A stretch of DNA of 52,436 nucleotides, taken from Deltaproteobacteria bacterium. GTDB taxonomy: Bacteria > Desulfobacterota > DSM-4660 > Desulfatiglandales > Desulfatiglandaceae. Each line of letters opens with the position of its first letter. The stretch's first letter is position 1. Under the pieces are notes generated by a model that worked only from the letters and a program-made list of their open reading frames with translations, was not told the origin of the DNA and did no database searches. Shown here one piece after another: positions 36,374 to 45,375 of this stretch. Both the position numbers and the translations under genes were made by a program. Where the stretch lies: contig JAFDIV010000032.1 in assembly GCA_019307815.1 (NCBI GenBank), forward strand, positions 1 through 52,436, given 5' to 3'.

Positions 36374-37336
36374 TTGGTAGTGAGTATCAATGAAAAACAG
36401 ACTATGCCACAGAAAAAGCCAACAGTCTCGATTATAATTCCAACATATGACCGGCCTAGGTTACTTGAGAAGGCTATAATAAGCGTTTTAAATCAGACCT
36501 ACCGGAACTTTCAGATTATTGTTGTAGATGATGCTTCTCAAATTGATGTTAGTAAAACGCTAAGGAAAAAATTTGGGAATACCATTACATATATTCGACA
36601 CGATACTAATCAAGGGGCCGCTGTAGCGAGGAATACAGGGTTGCAAGGGGCCGAAGGTGAGTACTGCGCCTTTTTAGATGATGATGACCTTTGGGTTCCA
36701 GAGAAGTTGGAGTTGCAGTTGAGGGCTTTCGCTGAAGGTGATAGCAATATGGGCTTAGTTTCATGCGGGCACAAGTATGTTTACAATGATAAAGTTTTAA
36801 TGGAGCGTTTACCAGCTTATAGAGATGATCTTTATTTAACTTTGCTTAAAAGAAACGTTATTGGGAGTGTATCTTTGCCTTTGATTCGCCGTGACTGCTT
36901 AAAATCTGTTGGTGGCTTTGATCCCAAATTGCCAAGTTGCCAGGACTGGGACCTTTGGTTGAGATTGGCCAGCAATTACTCCATTGGTTTTATAAATAAA
37001 GTCCTTGTTAGCCGACAAATTCATCCTGACCAGATGACTAGTGATGTGAAGCTAAAAATTGAAGGGCGGCGTATTTTCCTGAACAAACATATAAGAACCC
37101 TAAGACAATACAGACGAATATATGGTATGCATCTGAGAAGGCTCGGTTCTCTCTGTCTCTTCGCAGGGTTGGAGCCAGAGGCACTTCATTACTATATTAA
37201 GGCAATTGGCGTATATCCATTAAGTTTGTTTTCGTGGGTTGGTGTTGGCGTTTATTTCTTTCCTAGGCGGATCCAAAAGGCTGTCTTGAGACGCTTTTCC
37301 ATAACGCGTATGGGTAATTTAGAACTTTTTCACTAG
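36374..37336 (+). CDS. Glycosyltransferase family 2
   Basis: This 320-residue GT-A enzyme has VSIIIPTYDRPRLLEKAIIS, the metal site FLDDDDLWVPEKL near residue 105, and QDWDLWLRLA in the later acidic position. It acts in the cytoplasm. GGAG five bases before the TTG at 36374 supports that start, and an ATG at 36404 is possible. The 180-base gap after it contains no gene. Confidence 0.86.
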   Translation: MVVSINEKQTMPQKKPTVSIIIPTYDRPRLLEKAIISVLNQTYRNFQIIVVDDASQIDVSKTLRKKFGNTITYIRHDTNQGAAVARNTGLQGAEGEYCAFLDDDDLWVPEKLELQLRAFAEGDSNMGLVSCGHKYVYNDKVLMERLPAYRDDLYLTLLKRNVIGSVSLPLIRRDCLKSVGGFDPKLPSCQDWDLWLRLASNYSIGFINKVLVSRQIHPDQMTSDVKLKIEGRRIFLNKHIRTLRQYRRIYGMHLRRLGSLCLFAGLEPEALHYYIKAIGVYPLSLFSWVGVGVYFFPRRIQKAVLRRFSITRMGNLELFH

Positions 37337-37516
37337 AATGTTTGTATGTTTTACCTAAACGATATGGAAGTGAAGTCGCAATTGATGTGATAGTAGGCAT
37401 TACTGTTTGTTTTGGTGTTATGGAACGTTTCGTTTCCTTTTATATATCTTGGCTATTCAGTGTCTGATTATTTTAGGAGTTTGTCAAACAATTTTGGAAC
37501 GAGAATAGGAAAGTAA

Positions 37517-38599
37517 ATGTTAGATGAACAAGCTATAGTTACTTTAGATGACGCAGAAGAGGCCTTGACAATACCAAAGGGTTGGTGGGCTTATTTGACC
37601 TGCCTTTTCCTTACAAAGCGGATTTCTGTTTTTTTGGTGAATAAAACTAAAGTTACTGCTAACCAAGTAACCATTTTTTCTACTTTTTTATCTGCCTTAA
37701 GCGCTGTGGCATTTTTCAGAGGTCCCAAATGGTATTATTGGGCTGCAATTTTGTATTGGATGAGCTATTTGTTTGACTGCGTTGATGGAACTGTCGCTAG
37801 GCTTAGAAAACAGTCAACCTTATATGGAGGATACCTTGATGCAATTTCTGAGTATTTTATGCAACTCATAATGGCAATAGCATTTGCTTATGGTTACTTT
37901 AAGTCCACCGGAAATATAACAATATTCTACTACTCAACAGTATATTGCTTTTTCTTTATGTTCTTTTACTGGGATGGAAAATATATAAAGGCGACATTAA
38001 ATCCCGCTAGGATCATTGACAACTCTGTTCAACATGGATTTTTGTCCTTCTTTGACAAAAGAAACATCGTTCCTTATCCACGTAGAGTTGAGAGCTCGGC
38101 TTTGATATTCGTATTGGGACCTATCACTGGGTACATAATACCATTTTATTTGCTGGGGCTATCCATAATTGTAGGCGGATGTTGTTTAAAAGTCGGAATT
38201 AACCTAAGAAGACTTTTTTGGCCGAAAAAATATGATAACTTTTCTAGAAAGATAGAGACACTTAAATCAGATTCTGTGAAAGCTATATATATTTACAATA
38301 CTGGGGAAGAACTAAGTTTTGCAGCTATCTATTCCATTTTGAAGCGAGTCGGCCTGATTAGCAAAGTAAAAGGGATTATTTCTCACAGCAAATTGCCGAT
38401 ATGGTTTTTCTCAGAGTCACTGGCTATTGAAGATATCCCTGGACCTTTGGAAGGAATTCAAATAGTAGTCCCATATCTTGAGGGGTACAGTATGCCCGAC
38501 TTTCGAAAAACACAGGAAGAACTAGTGAGGAAAGGGTTCATAATAGGGAAGCACTTTATAGGGATTGGCTTTGATCCATACTGCAAGATTTTATTTTGA
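37517..38599 (+). CDS. CDP-alcohol phosphotransferase with altered motif and C-terminal extension
   Basis: Residues 1-230 form a membrane CDP-alcohol phosphotransferase with about six hydrophobic segments. The motif is D87xxD90G91xxA94R95x8G104x3D108x3E112, so the last aspartate, normally the catalytic base, is glutamate. About 120 further residues (around VKAIYIYNTGEELSFAAIYS) form a soluble domain I do not recognise. The N-terminal third aligns residue for residue in spacing with the protein at 40102. It may be a slow enzyme, a scaffold, or one acting on a different alcohol. Confidence 0.78.
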   Translation: MLDEQAIVTLDDAEEALTIPKGWWAYLTCLFLTKRISVFLVNKTKVTANQVTIFSTFLSALSAVAFFRGPKWYYWAAILYWMSYLFDCVDGTVARLRKQSTLYGGYLDAISEYFMQLIMAIAFAYGYFKSTGNITIFYYSTVYCFFFMFFYWDGKYIKATLNPARIIDNSVQHGFLSFFDKRNIVPYPRRVESSALIFVLGPITGYIIPFYLLGLSIIVGGCCLKVGINLRRLFWPKKYDNFSRKIETLKSDSVKAIYIYNTGEELSFAAIYSILKRVGLISKVKGIISHSKLPIWFFSESLAIEDIPGPLEGIQIVVPYLEGYSMPDFRKTQEELVRKGFIIGKHFIGIGFDPYCKILF

Positions 38600-38705
38600 C
38601 CGTCTTTTCCAATGGATAAACCTTACTGCATTTCAAAGGAAAAAATTTCATGAGAGACGCATATCGTCTAGCGATTACTTTTTGAAGTTTGATTGAGGGT
38701 TAGCT

Positions 38706-40100
38706 ATGAATCTTGGTAAGACAATAGCTATAGTCCTTGCTGCTGGGAGTGGAGAAAGATTTGCCGGGGATGATCCCAAGCAATTCGTAAAGTTGGCCGG
38801 CCACCCTGTACTTCTTCACACGTTGAAACCCTTTCAATGGTGCCCGGAAATATCTGAAATCATCATAGTGACGCTACCGGCTTACGTTAATAGGATATGG
38901 GAAATAGTTAGGGATCACCAGATAAGCAAAGTCAAAAAGGTGGTTATAGGAGGGAAAACCCGCCAAGAGTCCTCAAAGATTGGTATTGATTGCTGTGAAG
39001 ATGACACGGATTACGTATTGATCCATGATGCAGTAAGGCCCTTTATTACCTTGGAAGTCATAAAAGATATCATTGACGCGGTTGAGAAATACAAGGCGGT
39101 CGACACTGTCATAGCCACCGCAGATACCATTGTGAAGGTGGACAGTAATAGTTTTATCAGTGAAATTCCGGATAGATCATTTTTGAGAAGAGGTCAGACT
39201 CCACAGGCCTTTGAATATCAATTAATCAAACAAGCTCACGAGAGAGCTATTCGCGACGGAATTGAGAACTCTACGGATGACTGTGCACTGGTTTTGAGGT
39301 TGAATCACCCTGTATACACAATCAATGGTGATGAACAAAACATGAAGATAACTTATCCATTGGACCTGCATATTGCAGACAAGCTATTCCAATTGCGCAG
39401 CCAGACCATCCAAACCTACGACAGGGAATACTTGAAACATGAGTTTAGAGATAAAGTGTTCGTTATAATAGGGGGAACAAGTGGGATAGGGGAATCTTTG
39501 ACTGATATACTCCTTGAGTGTGAAAGCCGTGTTTACCCATTGAGTAGGCATACAAGCCCTCGTATAGATATTACTGATGAGGAATCAATTGATAATGCCC
39601 TCTCGGTCATATTTGGAAAAGAGCAAAGAGTTGGTTTTATTATCAATTGTGCTGGCGACCTTGTTCGCAGAAACGTCGAGTTCATGCGTGAAGAGGAATG
39701 GGATCACATATACGATTTGAACATTAAGGGAGTCTTTCTGCTTTCTAGATCTGCATTGAAATATTTCAAAAGGCAGGGGTTCGGCTATCTTATGTTCGTG
39801 GGCTCCAGTTCCTACACAAGGGGGCGGGCTGGTTATTCAGCCTATAGCAGCTCCAAGGCCGCCCTTGTCAACTTTTCTCAGGCATTAGCCGAGGAGGTTT
39901 ATGAATACAATATCAGGGTCAATGTGGTAAGCCCCGGAAGGGTTGCTACTCCGCTTAGATATCGTAATTTTGGAAAGGAAGATCCACGGACACTTCTTTC
40001 CCCGAAGTATGTTGCGGAGAGGATCTTGATGTCCCTGCTCGTTGATACCACAGGCAGTGTTTTTGAGATAAACGGTAATGAAGGAGCACTGGTAAAATAG
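38706..40100 (+). CDS. Bifunctional CDP-ribitol synthase, Bcs1-like (IspD-type plus SDR)
   Basis: Residues 1-235 are an IspD/TarI-type cytidylyltransferase with LAAGSGERFAGDDPKQF at 11-27 and DYVLIHDAVRPF. Residues 245-464 are a short-chain dehydrogenase with GGTSGIG near 257, NCAGD and Y380xxxK384. This order is that of Haemophilus Bcs1/Acs1, which reduces ribulose 5-phosphate to ribitol 5-phosphate and activates it with CTP. The length of 464 is close to Bcs1. CDP-alcohol phosphotransferase genes lie on both sides, so CDP-ribitol (or another CDP-polyol) is probably their substrate. Confidence 0.8.
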   Translation: MNLGKTIAIVLAAGSGERFAGDDPKQFVKLAGHPVLLHTLKPFQWCPEISEIIIVTLPAYVNRIWEIVRDHQISKVKKVVIGGKTRQESSKIGIDCCEDDTDYVLIHDAVRPFITLEVIKDIIDAVEKYKAVDTVIATADTIVKVDSNSFISEIPDRSFLRRGQTPQAFEYQLIKQAHERAIRDGIENSTDDCALVLRLNHPVYTINGDEQNMKITYPLDLHIADKLFQLRSQTIQTYDREYLKHEFRDKVFVIIGGTSGIGESLTDILLECESRVYPLSRHTSPRIDITDEESIDNALSVIFGKEQRVGFIINCAGDLVRRNVEFMREEEWDHIYDLNIKGVFLLSRSALKYFKRQGFGYLMFVGSSSYTRGRAGYSAYSSSKAALVNFSQALAEEVYEYNIRVNVVSPGRVATPLRYRNFGKEDPRTLLSPKYVAERILMSLLVDTTGSVFEINGNEGALVK

Positions 40101-40101
40101 A

Positions 40102-40833
40102 TTGGAAAACAAGGATGAAAAGTATTCTTTAAGAGATGTAGAAATCCTACTTCAACTCAAGACATGGTGGGCCTCCATATGTGTCCTGCCTGTGGCCAAC
40201 CGTGTTGTAGTATTGATTGCCAATAATACAAAGATCACCCCCAATCAGATAACCCTTGTATCTCTTCTTATGCGCACCCTGGCAGGTCTTGCCTTTGTGC
40301 AAGGAACAAGGTGGTTTTTGACCTTAGGTGCGTTTTGCTATTACTTGGCTTACGTTCTTGACTGCGTGGACGGCCCTGTTGCAAGGTTGACTAGAACAAC
40401 CTCTGAGTTTGGAAGGTACCTGGACCACTTGTCTGACCTTGTGGGTGATATGTTCATTCTCTTTGGTTTGGCTTATGGACAAGACCTGCTTTTTACTCCC
40501 TTGATACTGGCCATGTTGTTCGCTCATGTGGTGGAGTATTACGTAAGTTTCTTGACTGGAATCGTAATAGCAAATAGGGCAGACGTTGGATCAAATGATA
40601 CTGGCGTCTTTCTTTCACTTGTTCAACGATACAGGAATTTTTTCTTCAGTAAAAACTTCAAGTCCTTCTTATCTTTCCCAGACTATGAGGCAATGGTTTT
40701 CGTATTTTTTCCTCTATTCAACAAGGCAGGACTAGGATTAAGGGTAGGATTTTACCTGTTGGTTTTGGTGGTGTGCTACACAATCTTTTCATCTTTTATC
40801 ACTATAGTTTCCGGGACCGACAAGTTCCCATAG
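40102..40833 (+). CDS. CDP-alcohol phosphotransferase
   Basis: This 243-residue membrane protein has the full motif D87xxD90G91xxA94R95x8G104x3D108x3D112. It would transfer a phospho-alcohol from a CDP-alcohol to a hydroxyl group at the membrane. The start is a TTG one base after the Bcs1-like stop, so the two are tightly coupled. The residue numbering of the motif is identical to that of the paralogue at 37517. Classical substrates (glycerol phosphate, serine, inositol) cannot be ruled out. Confidence 0.83.
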   Translation: MENKDEKYSLRDVEILLQLKTWWASICVLPVANRVVVLIANNTKITPNQITLVSLLMRTLAGLAFVQGTRWFLTLGAFCYYLAYVLDCVDGPVARLTRTTSEFGRYLDHLSDLVGDMFILFGLAYGQDLLFTPLILAMLFAHVVEYYVSFLTGIVIANRADVGSNDTGVFLSLVQRYRNFFFSKNFKSFLSFPDYEAMVFVFFPLFNKAGLGLRVGFYLLVLVVCYTIFSSFITIVSGTDKFP

Positions 40834-40844
40834 AGAACAAATTA

Positions 40845-40911
40845 TTACCCAAATCAGCTCAAAGCAATTTTGGGTAATTTACCCATTTCGGCTCAAGGCT
40901 GATTTGGGTAA
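40845..40911. terminator. Nested palindromes between convergent genes
   Basis: A perfect 14-bp inverted repeat (TTACCCAAATCAGC with GCTGATTTGGGTAA) encloses a second one (TGGGTAA with TTACCCA). It lies between convergent genes and is probably a two-way terminator, although the flanking T runs are weak (GGGTTTTT at 40925). Confidence 0.6.
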
Positions 40912-40931
40912 AAGTTGGTGGGTTGGGTTTT

Positions 40932-41522
40932 TCAATCCGTTAGCTTTGCTACGGACTCAGGATTGTACAATTCCTCAGGCAATACTCCATAATAGACGTT
41001 AGGCTTTGTTTTCTCATTCGGCAAAAGTGTTATAGTATCTTGCGAATTAATCAGTTTTGTGATTGGACTATTGGGATCATCTAGATCTCCGAACAAAAGG
41101 GCCTCCCCTGGACAGGCATCAATGCACAATGGTATAAGCCCCTCGTCCACCCTATCGGCACAAAAGTCACATTTTCGGGCCTTTTGCTGAGCCTCGTCAA
41201 TATATCTGGCGGCGTAGGGACATGCCTCGACACATGCTCCACACCCAATGCATTTAGCTTCATCTATAACAATAATGCCATCTTCTCTTTTATAAGTTGC
41301 CTCTTCAGGGCATACCTCCACGCACGGGGGGCTTTCGCACTGCATACAAAAAATCGGAAAGACCCATCTAGTAATATCTGGATAGCGACCATTGATTGTG
41401 TCTACAATACGAATTCTACTTCCCACGTCTGCTTCTATCTGATGCCAGTTTTTGCATCCTACAACGCAGCTATAACAGCCTATACACCTTTTTACGTCCA
41501 CATAAATGCCGTATCTGGCCAT
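40932..41522 (-). CDS. Four-cluster ferredoxin subunit (NrfC/PsrB-like)
   Basis: This 196-residue protein has four cysteine sets. These are CIGCYSCVVGC near the N-terminus, CMQCESPPCVEVC, CIGCGACVEACPY and CDFCADR..CIDAC. This is the pattern of electron-transfer subunits of molybdopterin enzymes (NrfC, PsrB, TtrB, DmsB). It begins MARYGIYVDVKRCIGCYSCV with no signal peptide, so it is cytoplasmic or faces the cytoplasm. It starts two bases after the Mo enzyme gene. No NrfD-type membrane anchor gene is present. Confidence 0.9.
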   Translation of the reverse strand: MARYGIYVDVKRCIGCYSCVVGCKNWHQIEADVGSRIRIVDTINGRYPDITRWVFPIFCMQCESPPCVEVCPEEATYKREDGIIVIDEAKCIGCGACVEACPYAARYIDEAQQKARKCDFCADRVDEGLIPLCIDACPGEALLFGDLDDPNSPITKLINSQDTITLLPNEKTKPNVYYGVLPEELYNPESVAKLTD

Positions 41523-41524
41523 GC

Positions 41525-43753
41525 TTAAACCTCCTGTAGCGAGGGCACAGTTTCAGGGGCTGAGGCCTTTTTGATCCTTACCATTGTATTTTTGGTAATG
41601 TCTCCTGTAATTGGGTCCCTCTGCTCCCATTCATAAAGTACATTAGGGTTCACCCCTCCATCCAGAGCGGGTAGCTCTGGTAAATCCAGCTCCCTGCACC
41701 CTTCCCACCACCCATGATGTCCCATGATGGTATCTGGCCTGAGGCCTTCAAACAATAAGGCCACTGCCTTCATTTTGCCATGGGGTGATTCGACCTCAAC
41801 CCAGTCCCCATCCTTAATCTTGTACTTGTGTGCTGTGGTAGGATTTATTTTAATATATGGGTGTTTTTTGAGCTCTCTTAGCCAGGTAACACTCCTCATC
41901 CATGAATGGTGATTAGGGTAATCCGAATGCTCGTCCGTAAACAGTAACGGGTATTGGTCTCTAATATTCCTTGCATTAAGTGGGTCCTCAGGTTCTCCTG
42001 TATAAGTGGGAAGGGGATCAATTCCATTTTGCTCAAGCATTTGATTATAGAGCTGGGCTTTTTTATCCGGCAGCCTTGAAAACAACTCATTATATCTTTC
42101 ACGGCGCTTCATAAAATCTGTCTCAGGCAGGTATATACCTCTCAGGGATTCTGCCTTTAGATCTTCTAGAGATACACCGGTGGGAGACAAAAATTCATTT
42201 AACATGGTGTAGTAGTTTCCATACCAGAAATCTTTTCCCATACCGAGCCTTACGGCAAGGTCCAATAGGACTTGGAGCTCGGAGCGTGCCTCACCAATGG
42301 GTTCTATCACCTTATTACAGGTGGCCAAATGATTTAGACGAATTGCCACATCGCCTTCATGTTCATATTTTGTGGCCGCTGGTAGCACGATATCCGCATA
42401 CCTGCTTGTGGGGGTAGGAACGACATCAACTACCACACTGAATTCAAGGTTCTTCAATGCCTCTGCCACTCCTATCGGATTGCGTGCAGTGCCAATGGGA
42501 TTAGAACAAAATATTAAGGCAGCTTTTGGTCTATAAGGTCTTCCCGTATTAAGGGCATTAATCACGCTGTAAAAGTCTGCTCCTACCCTTACAGGCCCGC
42601 CCATTAGCTTGGATAAAAGCCTCTCCCCACCAATGGTTCTCTTAGCCATATCTTCAGAAATCCGGCTGTTGAGTGTATCTAATTTGAGGTTTGCTGCTTG
42701 GTAGAAAAATACGTTTCCTCCAGGTCTGTCAAGATGCCCTGTTATTGCGATTAGTATTGCTATGGCCTTTGAAAATGTTGCAATATCTTTCTTTTGTGGG
42801 GCCTCTGTAAACCGGATACAAGCTCGCCTTGTAACGGCGTATTCCCGAGCAATCCACTTTATATCCTTCTCTGGTATGCCGGTGACTCTTTCGGCCCACT
42901 TTGGCGTGTATTGCTGAATATGTTCCTTAAGACGATCAAATCCGAAACACCATTTTGAAACAAACTCAGTGTCGTACAGGCCTTCATTGATAATCACGTT
43001 AATCATGGAAAGGGCCAACGCAGCATCTGTGCCAGGTTTCACAGGTAGCCATTTATGGGCCCGGCCATTGGCTGCCAAGGGAATTAACTGCGGATTGATC
43101 ACCACAAGTTTTGCTCCCCTTTCCAGACGCTCCAATATCTGGATTGGGATACTCCTTAAGTTCACATTGGCCGATTCTGCCCCTCCTCTTGCAGGACCAC
43201 CAGTGCCACCGCCGGTGAACCATTCAATTATGAGGTCTGCATTTTCATAATCCGCAGTGGCATACCTATTTCCACCTATTGTGTACATATGGTAGAATAA
43301 CTGGGGCGTAAAACAGACCGAGGGTCCCCAGGCACAAAAATTAGGGGACCCAAGGGCATGGGCGAACCTTAAGAGAAGCTGGTGGTAAAGGTTGGACCAG
43401 CCCGATGCCTGCCCCTTAACAAAGAGTATAAATTCAGGCCCATATTTTTCTTTTATATTTGAAATACGCAGGGCAATTGTATTTAATGCTTCCTGCCAGC
43501 TGATAGGTTTGAATTTGCCTTCCCCTTTGTCCCCTACCCGTATAAGAGGATGTTTCAGACGGTGAGGATTATATACCCACTTGACCGCGGCCAGGCCCTT
43601 GGCGCATAACCGTCCCTTATTTAGAGGGTGGTAAGGATTTCCCTCCACCCTAATAAGGCGCCCATTTTTGACATGAGCCAGGATTCCGCAACTGTATCCA
43701 CCATAGAAGCATCCATGACACATAGTTGGGATTGTTTTTGCTTCTGTTTTCAT
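41525..43753 (-). CDS. Molybdopterin bis-PGD oxidoreductase catalytic subunit
   Basis: This protein of about 742 residues has an N-terminal 4Fe-4S site (CHGCFYGGYSC and, later, RLCAKG) and DMSO-reductase-family Mo/W domains. A cysteine in GPSVCFTP lies where acetylene hydratase, polysulfide reductase and related enzymes carry the metal ligand. There is no Tat (RR) signal, so the enzyme is probably cytoplasmic. Stretches such as LPVKPGTDAALALSMINVII recall acetylene hydratase and archaeal-type oxidoreductases. The start used is the ATG at 43753, after AGGGG. The substrate is unknown. Confidence 0.88.
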   Translation of the reverse strand: MKTEAKTIPTMCHGCFYGGYSCGILAHVKNGRLIRVEGNPYHPLNKGRLCAKGLAAVKWVYNPHRLKHPLIRVGDKGEGKFKPISWQEALNTIALRISNIKEKYGPEFILFVKGQASGWSNLYHQLLLRFAHALGSPNFCAWGPSVCFTPQLFYHMYTIGGNRYATADYENADLIIEWFTGGGTGGPARGGAESANVNLRSIPIQILERLERGAKLVVINPQLIPLAANGRAHKWLPVKPGTDAALALSMINVIINEGLYDTEFVSKWCFGFDRLKEHIQQYTPKWAERVTGIPEKDIKWIAREYAVTRRACIRFTEAPQKKDIATFSKAIAILIAITGHLDRPGGNVFFYQAANLKLDTLNSRISEDMAKRTIGGERLLSKLMGGPVRVGADFYSVINALNTGRPYRPKAALIFCSNPIGTARNPIGVAEALKNLEFSVVVDVVPTPTSRYADIVLPAATKYEHEGDVAIRLNHLATCNKVIEPIGEARSELQVLLDLAVRLGMGKDFWYGNYYTMLNEFLSPTGVSLEDLKAESLRGIYLPETDFMKRRERYNELFSRLPDKKAQLYNQMLEQNGIDPLPTYTGEPEDPLNARNIRDQYPLLFTDEHSDYPNHHSWMRSVTWLRELKKHPYIKINPTTAHKYKIKDGDWVEVESPHGKMKAVALLFEGLRPDTIMGHHGWWEGCRELDLPELPALDGGVNPNVLYEWEQRDPITGDITKNTMVRIKKASAPETVPSLQEV

Positions 43754-43916
43754 GATCAACCCCTATTCATTTCTGAAGGACATTTCTCGCCCGATAGATA
43801 CTGATCATCCCAAGTAGCAGTTTTGTATGAGATACTAGGGCAGTCCTTGTGGATTTTGACTCGTATTTGTTGAGTATAATGCAAAGGGCTCTAGGGCTCA
43901 AGAAATACAGAATCTC

Positions 43917-43950
43917 AAAAAAAAGGGCTTAAGAGATATCCTAAGCCCTT
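43917..43950 (-). terminator. Intrinsic terminator behind the tRNA-Arg 3' fragment
   Basis: Read on the minus strand, AAGGGCTTA and TAAGCCCTT pair and are followed by eight T residues. It lies 10 bases beyond the CCA end of the tRNA fragment, as expected for the original tRNA transcription unit. Confidence 0.8.
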
Positions 43951-43960
43951 GATTTCCTTA

Positions 43961-44010
43961 TGGCGGGCGATGCGCGACTCGAACGCGCGACCTCTGGTTC
44001 CGGAGACCAG
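43961..44010 (-). tRNA. tRNA-Arg(CCG) 3' half, attachment-site fragment
   Basis: On the minus strand the sequence runs from the anticodon arm CTGGT-CTCCGGA-ACCAG (anticodon CCG) through the variable loop AGGTC. It continues with a perfect T arm (GCGCG-TTCGAGT-CGCGC) and the acceptor half ATCGCCC-G-CCA. The D arm and 5' acceptor strand are missing, because sequence beyond 44010 does not fit. A tyrosine integrase gene lies 180 bases away. This is therefore the displaced 3' end left by integration of an element into the tRNA gene, and it is not a working tRNA. Confidence 0.85.
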
Positions 44011-44189
44011 AGATGGCTATTTACCTCTATTTTTCTTGCCTTACTAAAACCCCTTGATATATAAGCATTTCTAGGGTTGCCTTTTCTCTTGACTTCCCTA
44101 ATTTTACCTCATAATATGCAAAATATGTTGGGAATACAGTTGGGAATAGATTTTGAGTGACCTTTGGGTTAATAAAAAAGGGGTAAATC

Positions 44190-45368
44190 ATGCCGAGCAA
44201 AAAACGCAATAAAACCAAGTACCCGGGCGTCTATTGGATAGAGGGAACAGGACCAAACGGAAAACCAGAACGGATCTACTATATCATGTACCGCAAGAAC
44301 GGAAAGCTGATCGAGGAAAAGGCGGGCCGTCAATTCCAGGACGACATGACGCCTGCCAGGGCTGCAAGGTTAAGGGCTGAGCGCATGGAAGGCAAGGACC
44401 TGTCCAACAGGGCAAGGCGGGAGCTTGAGAGAAAACGTAAAGCAGAAGAGGCCAATAAGTGGACCATTGACAGGTTATGGGAAGAGTACAAACGGCAAAA
44501 GCAGGTAAAAGGACTTGGCCCTGATGAGAACAGGTATAAGAACTATCTGCGCGAGCCCTTTGGGCAAAAGGAGCCGAAAGACATTGTTCCGCTAGACATA
44601 GACCGGATGAGGATAAAGATGCAGAAGGCAGGCAAGGCCCCACAGACCATTAAGCTGACTCTTTCGTTGTTAAGGAGAATCATTAACTTTGGCACAAAGA
44701 AAAACCTTTGTAAGCCCTTGCCCTTCACAATTGAAATGCCCAAGGTCAACAACCAAAAGACAGAGGACCTCAGTCCTGATCAGTTACAAAGGCTTTTGCA
44801 GGCCATTGAAGAGGACCCCCACCCACAGGCTGGGAAGATCATGCTTATGGCCTTGTACACGGGAATGAGACGTGGAGAGCTTTTCAGGCTCAAGTGGCAG
44901 GACATAGACTTTGAGCGCGGCTTTATTCATATCCGCAATCCAAAGGGTGGCGTTGACCAAACCATACCACTTAACAATGCAGCAAGAGAGGTTCTTGAAA
45001 GTATTCATCGCACCGATACGCCAGGGCGCACAAGTAGCCCTTATGTTTTCCCTGGACGTGACGGGGGTCAGAGAACAGATATTCACCACCAGGTTAACCG
45101 TATAAAGGAAAGAGCAGGCCTACCCAAGGACTTCAGGGCATTGCATGGCTTAAGGCATGTATATGCCTCTATGCTGGCCAGCTCGGGAAAAGTGGATATG
45201 TACACCCTGCAAAAGCTGTTGACTCACAAGAGCCCCCAGATGACACAACGATACGCCCATTTGCGGGATGAAGCACTGAAGAAGGCCAGCAACGTGGCGG
45301 CAGAAATAATTAATGGCGTGATCAAACATAAGCCCGAGAAAGTGATATCCATAACAGATACCAATTGA
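44190..45368 (+). CDS. Tyrosine recombinase / integrase
   Basis: This 392-residue integrase has an N-terminal arm-binding part and a SAM-like domain around residues 90-180. The catalytic residues are R in LYTGMRRGELFRLKW, HGLRH with the second R, a later H in LLTHKSP, and the nucleophile Y in QRYAHL. It starts with ATG 180 bases from the tRNA fragment, the standard layout for site-specific integration. It should recombine the tRNA-Arg 3' end with the copy carried by the element. Confidence 0.93.
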   Translation: MPSKKRNKTKYPGVYWIEGTGPNGKPERIYYIMYRKNGKLIEEKAGRQFQDDMTPARAARLRAERMEGKDLSNRARRELERKRKAEEANKWTIDRLWEEYKRQKQVKGLGPDENRYKNYLREPFGQKEPKDIVPLDIDRMRIKMQKAGKAPQTIKLTLSLLRRIINFGTKKNLCKPLPFTIEMPKVNNQKTEDLSPDQLQRLLQAIEEDPHPQAGKIMLMALYTGMRRGELFRLKWQDIDFERGFIHIRNPKGGVDQTIPLNNAAREVLESIHRTDTPGRTSSPYVFPGRDGGQRTDIHHQVNRIKERAGLPKDFRALHGLRHVYASMLASSGKVDMYTLQKLLTHKSPQMTQRYAHLRDEALKKASNVAAEIINGVIKHKPEKVISITDTN

Positions 45369-45375
45369 GTGGCCA

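Noticed and set aside
43961..44010. Functional tRNA gene
   Set aside because: The D arm and 5' acceptor strand are missing, so it cannot fold as a tRNA.
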